Below are positions 1 through 10,508 of a stretch of 64,000 nt of DNA, one piece after another. Position 1 is the stretch's first letter, and each line of letters opens with the position of its first letter. This DNA is from Phoronis australis. Lineage: Eukaryota; Phoronida; Phoronidae. Made by a program: the position numbers and the translations under genes. Under the pieces are notes generated by a model that searched no databases, had not been told where the DNA came from, and saw only the letters and a list, made by a program, of their open reading frames with translations. The stretch lies in NCBI GenBank assembly GCA_002633005.1, contig NMRA01000648.1, positions 16,467 to 80,466 on the forward strand, written 5' to 3'.

Positions 1-404
1 TGAAGGAAAAGTTCCAAGTAGAAATTTGTTTCTGGCATTCTAATGCTGTGCTAATCTCGTATGTTGGTAAATTTGTTTTTAATTCTATGTTTCTGTGGTG
101 CTTTAAGCAACTGGTGTATAGGATGTGCTTGTATTATGAAGATTACTCACATTTTGCCCCTAGCCTATTGAGGAGACAATGACCATGCCTTTCCATTTTG
201 CAAAGTACGCCCTCTACTGGCCACTTTATGGTACCAATAAACAACCCTAGAAGGATACCGTATGCGGTGCAATTGTGGGCGCATTTCAACGCTCCGCGTT
301 GCTCTTGTAGTATTATGGTGTCGGGAATTTGTATCAGACGTGCGCAGGCCTCGCATGTGGGCCCATTGCACTGATCACCTGGAAATATTTTTATGATATA
401 TGGT

Positions 405-530
405 TAAAACCGAGCTGAGGAGCTAGAAACCTGGCTCAACGATTTAGCAGTGTGACCTGGTGGGACTTGAACCCACGACCTTGAGTAAAGAAAGCGGGCT
501 CTTATCAACCAGGCCACACTGCCTCCTCTC
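405..530 (-). repeat. tRNA-derived SINE copy
   Basis: On the minus strand, 447-522 reads like a tRNA: 7-bp acceptor-like arms (GCAGTGT with ACACTGC), an A-box-like TGGCCTGGTTGA, and a perfect 5-bp T arm with a B-box-like GGTTCAAGTCC. The anticodon stem does not pair well, so a functional tRNA gene is unlikely. A diverged copy at 35800-35917 matches through the tRNA part and through some 40 bases beyond it, which marks this as an interspersed SINE rather than a single tRNA gene. Confidence 0.65.
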
Positions 531-595
531 CTATGGGGGTAGAGTGGGGTAGACAATGGCTGATGTTGAATTCATCAGTATATGTTTCATTTGTG

Positions 596-636
596 AACCA
601 AGAATGTTCTAATAAATTATTAGAACATTCTTGGTT
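596..636. repeat. 41-bp near-perfect palindrome
   Basis: Arms of 20 bases at 596-615 and 617-636 are exact reverse complements around a single A. The transcript or single strand could form a hairpin. No associated gene or target-site duplication is evident. Confidence 0.8.
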
Positions 637-1079
637 ATTGAACCCAGGCGTGAAGACGTGTGTTGAAGATGGTCCCGAGAAAGGTCAATGTTTTACCCAC
701 CACAGGCAACAGAAAAAGCATTGGTTTTTGAACTTTCAGCAATGTTAACTCGCCTGCTCAAGTCCAATTGTAACCCATTGTGTATTGCAATTATTTCAAT
801 CAATGCAATGGAGTGCCTGATCTCTCCGGGAAATTTGCTCGCTACCTGGGAGATCAACCAGTGAACTTTTACTTGCCTGGTGGCTAGTACTACCTATTCA
901 GGTGAGCGCAGCTGCCGTTGTGCTTTGGGTGGATCTGACTAGTGTGGTGTGCCCTTGTGGACAATTTAATATCTACTGAATCTAGGGAACCTGGCTGACC
1001 TTGATTTTTGGATTCATAGTTTCCAGCACTGCTATGCCCCTGGTGGCAGTTTTAGTTTCTTACGTTTTCTTTCTTCCAG

Positions 1080-4000
1080 GACAACATGTTCCAGTTTGAA
1101 GTAGAGAAAGAAAAATATGCACTGAAGCCCATGAACTGTCCTGGCCATTGGTAAGTGTTGTGTAATGTTAACTTCTCTAAGCAATTGTCACTTACAAGGG
1201 CACTAGATTTTGACAAGCCGTGGAGAAAACAGATCTCAAAATATGGGACCGATGTGACTGTTACCCTTCCCTGGACCAAATCTTTTTCGTTTTCTTGGAT
1301 TTAGTGGTAATTTTCATGTTATTGGCTATTAAATAATAAGTGTTGGAGTAGGTTTTTATTTTTGAAGCATTGATCTCCATGATAGCAAGTAGCAGCATAT
1401 ATTCAAAAAAATAACAACGGTTTTAAAACTTGACATGTTTCGGTGTCATTTATTAAACACCATCCTGTATTATGACTTCTGAGGATGGTGTTTAATAAAT
1501 GACACCGAAACATGTCAAGTTTTAAAACCGTTGTTGTTTTCTTGAAGCATTCAGAAGGTATGCGTTGCTGCCTATTGATGATAGGCTGAGCAGGCCTTGT
1601 GTTGACCGACCAAGGATTCTGTGATTGAAATATTATGAAAACATCAGTTTGGAACTGGTCTGGACAAGCAAATGTTTTTACAGATTGCGTTATTTTTAAT
1701 GTGGGATTTGAAACTGAAAATTGTTTTGGATGTATCGCATCATCTTTTGATTGGAATTTAAACTTTTTGAAAGTATTGGAAATCATGCAAGTTTTCAGTG
1801 TCTTGCAAAATACAGAATACTATCAAGGTTACAAATTATGGCTTAAATTGGTTGGCAACCCTGCACAATCACGTTGTTCAATTCACCGGACACTGTTATC
1901 TTGTGAGGCACTATCAGCTGAGTCAATTGTGGACAAGTGGGGGAAATAAGTCTCATTGTTTTCAAGGCGTCTGCTTCACTTTTCATGTCATCTTATACCT
2001 CCACAGGATATACTAACTATGCAGACTTTGCTAAAATAGACCATCACAAGCAGAAACAAAAAGGGAGCTGAAATTCCAAGAGGCTCTACTTATCAATTGG
2101 TGTCAGCCCAGTCCCAATAGCCAACTGGCACACCACAGGTTGTCATTGCTGCTACTCTGTAACTGACTGTGTCTGTGTATCATTACTTGTTAGGCCTAGC
2201 AAGGTGGCCACAGTTTTTGCTTCTGAGGGTGGTGTTTTAAACGCCAAAACATGCCGGTTTATATCCATTGTTGTTTTTATTGACATATGCTGCTACTTGC
2301 TATCATAGAGATTACAAACAGGAACGTTTGTAATTTGAGCTTCATAAAATGAATGTCACACGTGTATGTATAGTCGTGATACCTTCTTAAAACTTCACGG
2401 AATTATTTTGTTTTAGCCTAATGTTTGACCACCGACCACGGTCGTGGCGAGAATTGCCACTTCGCATGGCTGACTTTGGCGTGCTTCACCGTAATGAACT
2501 CTCGGGTGCACTGCATGGTCTGACAAGAGTCAGGCGATTCCAGCAGGACGATGCCCACATATTCTGTCGATTTGATCAGGTTAGTCATAAAGTCTATTAC
2601 TCACCGTATCACTCATTGATTTGGCTAGTCACAAAGTGAACTGTTGCTGACCATAGCTCTCTTTGATCCAGCTTGTCACAAAGTGAACTGTTACTGACCA
2701 CAACAGTTCTTGATCAGGTTAGTCAATAGGGCGATGAATATTGACTCCTTGCAAACAGCCTCGATGTGAAAAGAGAATCTGGATTACTTATAATTACAGA
2801 GGTGATGACATACTATTGAGCACAGAGAGTTATAATATAGGAGTGTTGGCTTCAACACCTGACACCTTTACTACTTGGTTTGTTACAAGAAAAGGTCACA
2901 TGGTCTGCCTGGTGGTCTGCTCTAAGTAATACGTTAGTCGACGCTTTGAAATAATCACAGAATGTTTAATTTCAGCCACTTGAAACAGCACTGCGGTAGA
3001 CTTGATGATGACCGGGTGGTGAAATTAGTGGCCATCATTGCGGGGGAAAAATCCCTCTCATTTCCCGTCTTTTGAAGGCACAGACACTTTTTCTGTTAGA
3101 TGAGAGAGGGTCCTGGACTCAGAAATTGAACTATTACTGACCATGTTGCTCTTTGATGGGGTTAGACAGTCACAAAACGAGCTATCATTGACTGTAGCAC
3201 TCTTCAATCTGGCTGGTCGCAAAGTGAACTGTTACTGACCATATGACTTTTGATCTTGCTTTATTAATTGGTACATAGAGTGACTCAGTTTCATGATTGG
3301 ATGTGCCCTGTTTCAGATTGGGTCAGAAATGAAGGGCTGTCTGGACTTCCTGCAGCATATCTATGGCCTGTTTGGTTTCACCTTCAAGCTATTTCTGTCC
3401 ACACGACCAGACAAGTACTTAGGAGAGTTGGAGGTCTGGGACAAGGCGGAGAAGGTAAGAGGCGCATCCACATGTGGCAGGGGTAAGACAAGATGGAGGT
3501 CAGTCAATCTGTTCTCACCAGTTCCTTTCTGTTCACCTGCCATTCAGGTTCTTGTTGGCAATGGCAACCCACCTGCTGAAAGAGGATTGAGAATTGAAGG
3601 TCAAAATGTATCTTTCCCTTAGTTGTAGGCTTCAAACAGATTTTCCCCGACATGAACTCTGCTTACGTTTAGTGGATCTTTATTTGTTATCTTCTTGTGT
3701 GTTCCCTGAAATGAACACTGTTTCGCGTAAAAAGTTCAATTGTGTAAAAAAATGGTTTTTAATTGTTTTAAGGAATTGACGAACTCATTGGACGAGTTTG
3801 GTTCACCATGGAAACTAAATCCTGGCGACGGAGCTTTTTATGGACCCAAGGCAAGTATTAAATGGAGGCACTATGAGTGACTGTTAAAACATAAACTTGC
3901 TAAGTGCCGAAGTTCATGATTTGTACAAATTTATTATATTCTGTGGTCGTCAGGCTTCATTAATGTTTGGAAGAAGGGTACATGACTAAAAGTAAATCTA

Positions 4001-7000
4001 AACTTTGCTTCGAAGCTTAAACGATTTTCAACATTGCAGAGACTTCTTGAACTGTTAGAAAGTTCTGCATTTGGTTAAAATTTTATATCTTGCACTAAGT
4101 TTTGATTGTTTTGATTTGTTCTTATTACATCGGACATGGCTGTTTACCTAAGTACGGGGTTGGTAGGTATCCAATAGATGAAAATATTTAAAATCTGGCG
4201 AAAAACGTTGCCTCAAACTTAGCCACCTTGCTCAAATCTTTAAAGATTTTGTTAATAGTCTATCCAGAATTGTCAACTTGAAATGAAGTTGTCAGTTTGG
4301 AAGTACGCTGTAGCGTTTGAAAAGCTGACCATTGTTGAAATTGGATGAACTTCATCAAAGTTCTGGCAAAAAACCAGCAAAATTGGTGGGAAAATAAGAC
4401 TAGGCCATTTGAACAAGAATATGGTTGCTTAGAAATTTCGTAGATTTTTGACCTGAAGAAATATCAACTTGTTTCAAAGGTGCACTATGTGTTAAGTGGC
4501 TGCAATACCTAAGCAGCGGTGCAGTTAGAAAGTTCATGCTATGTAATCTTTATCATTGCTTGTACCCTATAGATTGACATCGTCATCATGGATGCCCTAC
4601 GGCGACCTCACCAGTGTGCTACCATACAACTAGACTTCCAGTTGCCAGAGAGGTTTAACCTCACCTACAACAGGTACAGGCGACCCTGATTGTCGTGTCT
4701 ATGATTCAAAGAAGGTTCATTTTAGAACTGAATAATGGACAGTGTTTAGACATTTTAGCGTGCAAATGCCTTTGATTGGTTGCGATAAAACAGACAATAG
4801 ATTAATATGTTATTAATAGATTGCTGGTTTACAAAAAATGTTGCGTTGGGAAATTTTTCCTGGTTACTTAAATATAGTTTGTACTTATTTGTACAAGTCC
4901 ATGTTTGTCATTTCCAAGGGACAATTTTGTGGTTAATGTACATTTTATTTATATTTTCATTGTCCCCCTTTGACTGTTGGATTTAACTATTTGTGCATCA
5001 GTTTCACCAAGTGAGTCTTTGTCTCGCTCTAGTGGCGAAGATGCAGCTGACAAGAAAAGGCCAGTTATCATCCACCGTGCTATTCTGGGGTCCGTCGAGA
5101 GGATGATTGCCATTTTGTGTGAGAACTACGGAGGCAAATGGTAAGTCAGTGGGTGAACACTCGCCTTGGTTGGTGTCATTTGTGGCAATATAAAATATGT
5201 CTAAAGTATTGTTTACCATGATGCAACTTACCGCAGAAAGGGCTTCTAGTATCACAGGAAGGGCTTCTAGTATCACAGGAAGGGCTTCTAGTATCACAGG
5301 AAGGACTTCTAGTATCACAGTAAGGGCTTCTAGTATCACAAAAAGGGCTTCTAGTATCTCAGAAAGGGCTTCTAGTATTACAGGAAGGGCTTCTAGTATC
5401 ACAGAAAGGGCTTCTAGTATTACAGGAAGGTCTTCTAGCATCACAGAAAGGGCTTCTAGTCTGTTTATGGTGACATGTTGGACGTTGGATAATTATAAGT
5501 CTATGTTATGCTTTAAATTTTAAGTTACGCACTCACCATGCATGAGGCGAACAAATTGTGTCTGAAGGCTGCTGGGAGGAAGTGATAGTCTTCAGCATGG
5601 GTTAGGAGCAGGAGAGAGCCGTCCTCTTCAGATTTGTATAATGATTAAGGAAAATTAGGGCATATTAAGAAAACATTTGACGGCATAGCATCCTATGGAA
5701 AAGAAAGGGGTGAAATCCATGGCGAAAGGAGGGTGGGCCTGATGGTGGTTAAGGGAGTGGAGACCACAGGGAGAAGTTTCTGTGGTGAAATTCTCCTATA
5801 CCTATACCCAAAACACCCTAGTTCAGATATGTCTACAGCTTCGTTATATCTCCCATACTTCCTCCTTCCCATTTGCACTCGCATGTTTATACATGGGCAT
5901 GAACCCGATGAACTTACTTTGTGCTCTCTACCTCAGGCCATTCTGGTTGTCCCCACGCCAAGCCATCTGCATCCCCGTGGCACAAGTATATGACGACTAT
6001 GCCAGACAGGTAGCACAGACCATCCATGACGCTGGCTTCATTTGCGACACTGACCTGGATGCTGGGTCCACACTCAACAAGAAGGTGCGCAACGCACAGC
6101 TCAGCCAGTACAACTTCATTTTTGGTGAGTTGCAGGAAATTGTGATAAAACGGTCTATTTTTGGTCTTGAGTGAACTTTGGAAAAAAGTAATTCCTTGAA
6201 CAAACTTTATCTTCTGATTTGAGAGCTCAACTTAATAAAATATAGTTAGCCAGTTCTTTTTTGTGCATTATTTTGGTTCAGTTAAGTAGGTTTTAATTAT
6301 GGTCGAAGTTTTTGGACCCAACAGTTACTTGACAAGGAATCAAAAACTGAGGATGTGCTCTCTAGTATTAGAGTTAAAGAATCACACTTTGCCCGGGAAT
6401 ACATCTGTTGACATGAATGATTATCAAGTTGACACTGTGTTTGCCTTGGTGCATATAATCTTGAAAGTTCAGAAGGCAAGGCACTTCCTAACTCAGGGGT
6501 ACAGGTAATCATCTTCAAAATTTTTGAGTTCACAAAAATAGCCCAGACATCATTAAGAACACCCTTGCAGTGTAGAAAACAAGCTATTAGTGAGGTTCTA
6601 GAGTGATTACATTTGATAACCAGCAAGTTAGAAACACTAGCACTGGATGCACTATTCACAGTGTTGTATAACTCACCTCATAAGTAATGAGATGAAAATT
6701 TCCACTGAAAATCTCAAAAATGTTTGTCTTTGAAGACAGTCAATTTGTCCATTGAATTTGTTTAACACTTAAGCGGGCAGGTTGACACATGGCAGTGTGA
6801 CCTGCATTCAATTGACCGATACTTCAGTGCGAAGCAAACTTTTGTCCGAAGAAAGAAATGCAATGTAATTACAAAACTTTATCTAATGGAAAATATGGAT
6901 AACGTAAAGAAATTTCCCCAGTTGTATTTTTTACAACATATTGAAAGTGCGTCCAAGAGGAGGAAGCCATCAAGTCAATATGCATCTATTTTAGTTTGAT

Positions 7001-7586
7001 TGTGTTATATGATTCAAAAGTAGTCTTGCACAAACCCTGGCAAAGTGAAAGAATTCACATTTAAAACTGCTATAAATTACCTTCTGCAAAATCAGACTAA
7101 CTTTTTTACAACTCTGATTAAACCAGCATCAACTTGTTCCATATTCAGATTTAAAACAATTGCAGGTGGTTTTTACGAGAGACAATTCTTGATGCAAAAA
7201 TGATCCACCATGTCAAGCCAACTTCTTGATCCCGGTCTTCAGCAATAACTAACTGCCCATTCTGAACGTCATGTCTGAAATCTATTGGTCTATTCTGATC
7301 AAGCCCAGATATTCTAATTTCTTCAGTAGGGATCAATTTGAGATGAGTTTTATGCAAGTGGCCTAAATCAGGTGTTCATTCTGGACATCAGGCCCATTCA
7401 TAAGTGTGACACCTTAAAAGTAAATAATTTATTTCAGTTGTGGGTGAAAAGGAGCAGACGAACAGCACAGTAAATGTCCGTACACGTGACAACAAGGTAC
7501 ACGGTGAACACTCACTGGAGGCTATCAAGGAACGGTTTACTTACTTTAAGGACAGCAAGATACTTGATGGAGAAGAGAATTTCTAG
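1080..7586 (+). CDS. TARS1: Threonyl-tRNA synthetase, cytoplasmic type (3' half, eight exons)
   Basis: Catalyses ATP-dependent charging of tRNA-Thr with threonine in the cytosol. Exons: 1080-1150, 2417-2579, 3317-3454, 3773-3850, 4573-4673, 5033-5140, 5937-6124, 7438-7586 (TAG 7584-7586). Phases agree throughout and give 331 residues, a little under half of the roughly 720-residue animal enzyme; the TGS and editing domains lie left of the window. Visible are the class II catalytic core, with motif 2 in exon 2 (HRNELSGAL, then [11 protein letters not shown]) and motif 3 in exon 6 ([10 protein letters not shown]), and the three zinc ligands that select threonine: Cys in MNCPGHC, His in DDAHIFC and His in VIIHRAIL. 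Exons 7-8 encode the anticodon-binding domain (from WPFWLSPRQ through [10 protein letters not shown] and [11 protein letters not shown]). The intron after exon 4 has a GC donor (gcaagt at 3851). Cytosolic rather than mitochondrial identity is inferred from overall similarity. Confidence 0.97.
1413..1535. repeat. Perfect foldback repeat, 54-bp arms
   Basis: 1413-1466 and 1482-1535 are exact reverse complements separated by a 15-base loop. It lies in the first intron visible of TARS. The arm sequence and its flank (including GCTGCTACTTGCTATCAT on the reverse strand near 1381-1400) recur at 2222-2317, so one half is a copy of an interspersed repeat and the whole is an inverted dimer. Confidence 0.85.
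2222..2317 (+). repeat. Diverged copy of the 1413-1535 repeat family
   Basis: Contains a related GAGGRTGGTGTTT(A) block, a diverged AAAACATG block, a CATTGTTGTTTTT block and then ATATGCTGCTACTTGCTATCAT. The last block matches the reverse complement of about 1379-1400. It is a single-orientation copy in the same TARS intron. Confidence 0.6.
2570..3258 (+). repeat. Degenerate ~47-bp repeats, including a copied splice donor
   Basis: Units resembling TTTGATC(C)AG..GTCACAAAGTG followed by AACTGTTACTGACCA start near 2570, 2618, 2663, 2711, 3152, 3204 and 3248, with unrelated sequence between about 2740 and 3118. The first unit includes the last bases of TARS exon 2417-2579 and its donor (gatcag then gttagtc). 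The unit at 2711 repeats that junction almost exactly. The array fills much of the intron. Confidence 0.7.
5236..5460. repeat. 21-bp minisatellite, about 11 copies
   Basis: A unit close to AAGGGCTTCTAGTATCACAG plus one base is repeated about 10.7 times in TARS intron 6 with only scattered substitutions. Because 21 is a multiple of three and no frame-matched stop falls in the unit, open frames persist on both strands. These are not considered genes. Confidence 0.92.
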
Positions 7587-10400
7587 TCAGACATCATGTG
7601 AATGCTAATGATTTAAGCTGTGACAGTGTGTGGTTAGTGTAAACTGTAACTGTCAATCAAAATAATTGGAAATCTCTTACATTGTGATGGCTTGATATTT
7701 CATAGCCTCTGGTTGTCTGTGTTTAAGGCTGGAAAGCATTACATTTAGAGAAAGATGTTTTTGGGCCTTGAAATTCAATCTACTTTGGAATACTATGGTC
7801 AGTGTCCCAAAATGAATATTCAATCAATAGAAAATGGAGTTGCTTTTCTATGGTGGGTGGATCTGGTTGCCCAGATTTGTTGCTTGAGGGTTAGAAGTAC
7901 TACCAGGTAATTACAAAAGAAGTTCCATCGACCTTAAGCCTTAGTGGGATTCTTTCGGAAACGAGGATGGAAAAAGACTCCATGAGGGCTCTTTCAGGAT
8001 AGTTTAGACACTGAGTGAAGGAAAATGTACCAAGGTGTGACTAGTTCTAAAATTTTGATCCTCACAGTGTCAAAACATTTCGGATTTATCGATGACTTGT
8101 CATTGAGTGCATTGCCAGACTACTCTTGCTATATATTATCTGATCAGTATTCATACATTATGCTTTGTCAAGTTACTGACTGTCTTTCATGTTTAAAGGT
8201 TTGATAAACTACGGACCCACATTGGTAAGGTCACAATGAGAACCCATGAATGTGAACCATTTTATTTTTTATTTTCTAATCCCATGTTCAGTCACTTGCT
8301 CCCATTGTACAATTTTTATTGTCCACTGGTAAATAAGGTCGGCAGTATGACATTCAATTAAGAGCCTCACCACTTCTTTTGAAAGAGCGCCCTCAGAACT
8401 TTGGTGCATATTCACTTCAGGAAAGTGAAGGTTTCTGAAAGCTCCTAGGGGAAATCCTAGTACAGATAAATTGTAAATGAAATTGGTTTCGTTATTCACT
8501 GATGTGGAATTACTGATTTACGCTTATGGCCGAGTTATAAGATGGATTATATATACATATACAACACTAAGTGCTTCTTTGGTTTGGACTGAAGTATTTT
8601 GGTGTCATATAAGTTTTTTTTTTCGTGAAATAGGGTATACGTCTTTTCTTGTGTAATGAGCAAACAGGTGACTAGATGGCTGCATAAGTTATTTCGAATG
8701 GCTTGAAAATTCCATAAAAGTTATATACAGAGCAGTTTGTGGCAGTGCAATAACCACTGATCAATGTCTCCTTTGTACAATTCGCACAATGTAATAATTG
8801 TAATAAATTAATGTACTTTCTGTTCTATGCTTCTTAAGATTGAATACCACTGCCCCAGGAAACCTGAGCCATGTTGAGCTATTCTCAGGCTGGAAAAGTT
8901 CAATCAACCACAGAATTTTTTCAACGGAGGGTGGAAACGATTCCATTGTGCCTCTTAAACCCAACTATGATCCACTAAACCCTCGTCTCAAGGCAGCAAA
9001 TGCCAAACCTGCAGTACAAATTCCATATCTGGGCCTTAAACTTAACTCTTGTGCCGAAATTTGTGCCAAAATATTTCAATCCTCGGAACCAGTCTGGGTC
9101 TGCATTTTAATGGCTGCGTATGAAGAATGTTTGGTGCCGAGCTGAGTTTAGAGGTATGGGTATCACCGTATGGAATCTTTACTGCTATTTGGGGGTGGTG
9201 GGAATGGGGTTTAGGGGACCATAGCTGGAATTTCCACACAAATCTATGATTTGTAACATTGGCAGAGCTGCTAACAGTTTATACTGGGATTGGCCAACCT
9301 TAAGTTGGAAATTCCAAAACGGTGCATGTGCGCTTTCCTTGTGAAGAGTTGCCGACTCATTCAGCATCAATTGAAGATGGGATGGGTGAAGAAATAGTCA
9401 CCTTCAACCTTCAAAATTAACATCGCATTTAACAGGTGGGGGGACTTGGTGAGAAAACGAGGAAATGGTCCATGGGTATCTCCACCATGCTCCTTAAGGC
9501 ACCAATGACTGCTAAAACAGGAAACAACTCAACTGATACTTGGCGGAGCACGGGAAAAGTACTATATGGTGGACTGCTGTAGTGAGGTCTACAACAATTG
9601 CTTGCTGGTTTATCACTGAAGGGTTTGTCAAGTAACGGGCACATTCAAATAACAAACAACTGGAGCTGTTATGATAACAATATAAACAGTGTTTCTCCCT
9701 ATGAGAGGCATGCCAACAACATACGCCACTTAACATTTAAGTGATGTTTTTGTAATTGTCAGTTCCTAGAATTACTTCAAACAATATCTACCCCACAACT
9801 GAACACAATATGTGTATGGTCAGTAGTCAGCCATTGTAAAGTAAAATGAACACTGTATGACCTCCCCAACTTTGGAAAAATTAATCCTCAAAATTTGTTT
9901 TTCATTTTTCAAAGGCTAACCTTGTTGTGTATGTCCAGAATTTTTCATAGCTGTGGTATACACGTTTGGTGCCCAAGTTGAGACTTTACTGCACAGAAGT
10001 GAGAGTCAGCCAGTAGTGTTACTTCATCGATGTTAATAAAGCCTCGTCTGCACACTCCCTTTTTTGTAACAAAAGTTTATACATGACAAATCTGAGAGTT
10101 TAGACAGATGTTCTAAGTCAGATTTTTAAGGTAAACATTCAACTATAACATCGATTAAAATAAAGCTCGACCAATTTCATGCCGTCTTGTGCTCTAATGA
10201 TTGCTAACCAACCACTACATATTATTTTCGACTCTAGGCCTACTCCATGGATCGAAAACATGCGAAGTGCTGTGAATGCAAAGTTACAGCACACCAGAAA
10301 TGGCATCAATGATGCTCAAAGTCATACATGACTTCTCAGTGTGTGCAGCGAACAGCAATTCGTATTAATTTAACATAGATTTGAAACAATGGTTTGTATT
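7587..10400. other. TARS 3' UTR and convergent intergenic region
   Basis: Lies between the TARS stop and the 3' end of MRPS27, two genes that face each other. I see no coding exon. AATAAA occurs at 8802-8807 and at 10035-10040; the second is followed by T-rich sequence and could end a long TARS 3' UTR, but which is used cannot be told. The open frame at 8840-9145 has no recognisable domain and no splice context. Confidence 0.5.
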
Positions 10401-10406
10401 TTTATT
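10401..10406 (-). terminator. Poly(A) signal of MRPS27
   Basis: TTTATT on the plus strand is AATAAA on the minus strand, about 103 bases beyond the MRPS27 stop codon. Distance and hexamer fit a canonical polyadenylation signal. Confidence 0.65.
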
Positions 10407-10508
10407 AAGAATAACACATACAGTCACCATCTGGAGATGTTGACTATGAAGAAGAGTCAGTGCTTGAAGTACATCACAGACTGAAAATTTTTAACTCTCG
10501 TCTTATTT

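Larger units (their letters stand above)
1..1079. other. Intron or 5' flank of the TARS gene, no exon seen
   Basis: The first recognisable TARS exon begins at 1080 with an internal codon and a normal acceptor, so this stretch is most likely intron. I searched it by eye for the preceding TARS exon (the region with the Ser-Gly-His-Trp motif) and did not find it. It holds a tRNA-derived repeat at 405-530 and a short near-palindrome at 596-636; the rest is unremarkable. Confidence 0.6.

Noticed and set aside
447-522. Functional tRNA gene on the minus strand
   Set aside because: Acceptor and T arms pair, but the anticodon stem does not, and a diverged copy with extra shared flank exists at 35800-35917, so SINE is the better call.
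5004-5523. Long open frames on both strands over the TARS intron
   Set aside because: They are produced by a 21-bp tandem repeat with no stop codons in those frames; no independent coding evidence.
8840-9145. 101-codon plus-strand frame downstream of TARS
   Set aside because: No domain, no promoter or splice context and ordinary composition for non-coding DNA here; it overlaps an equally long antisense frame.
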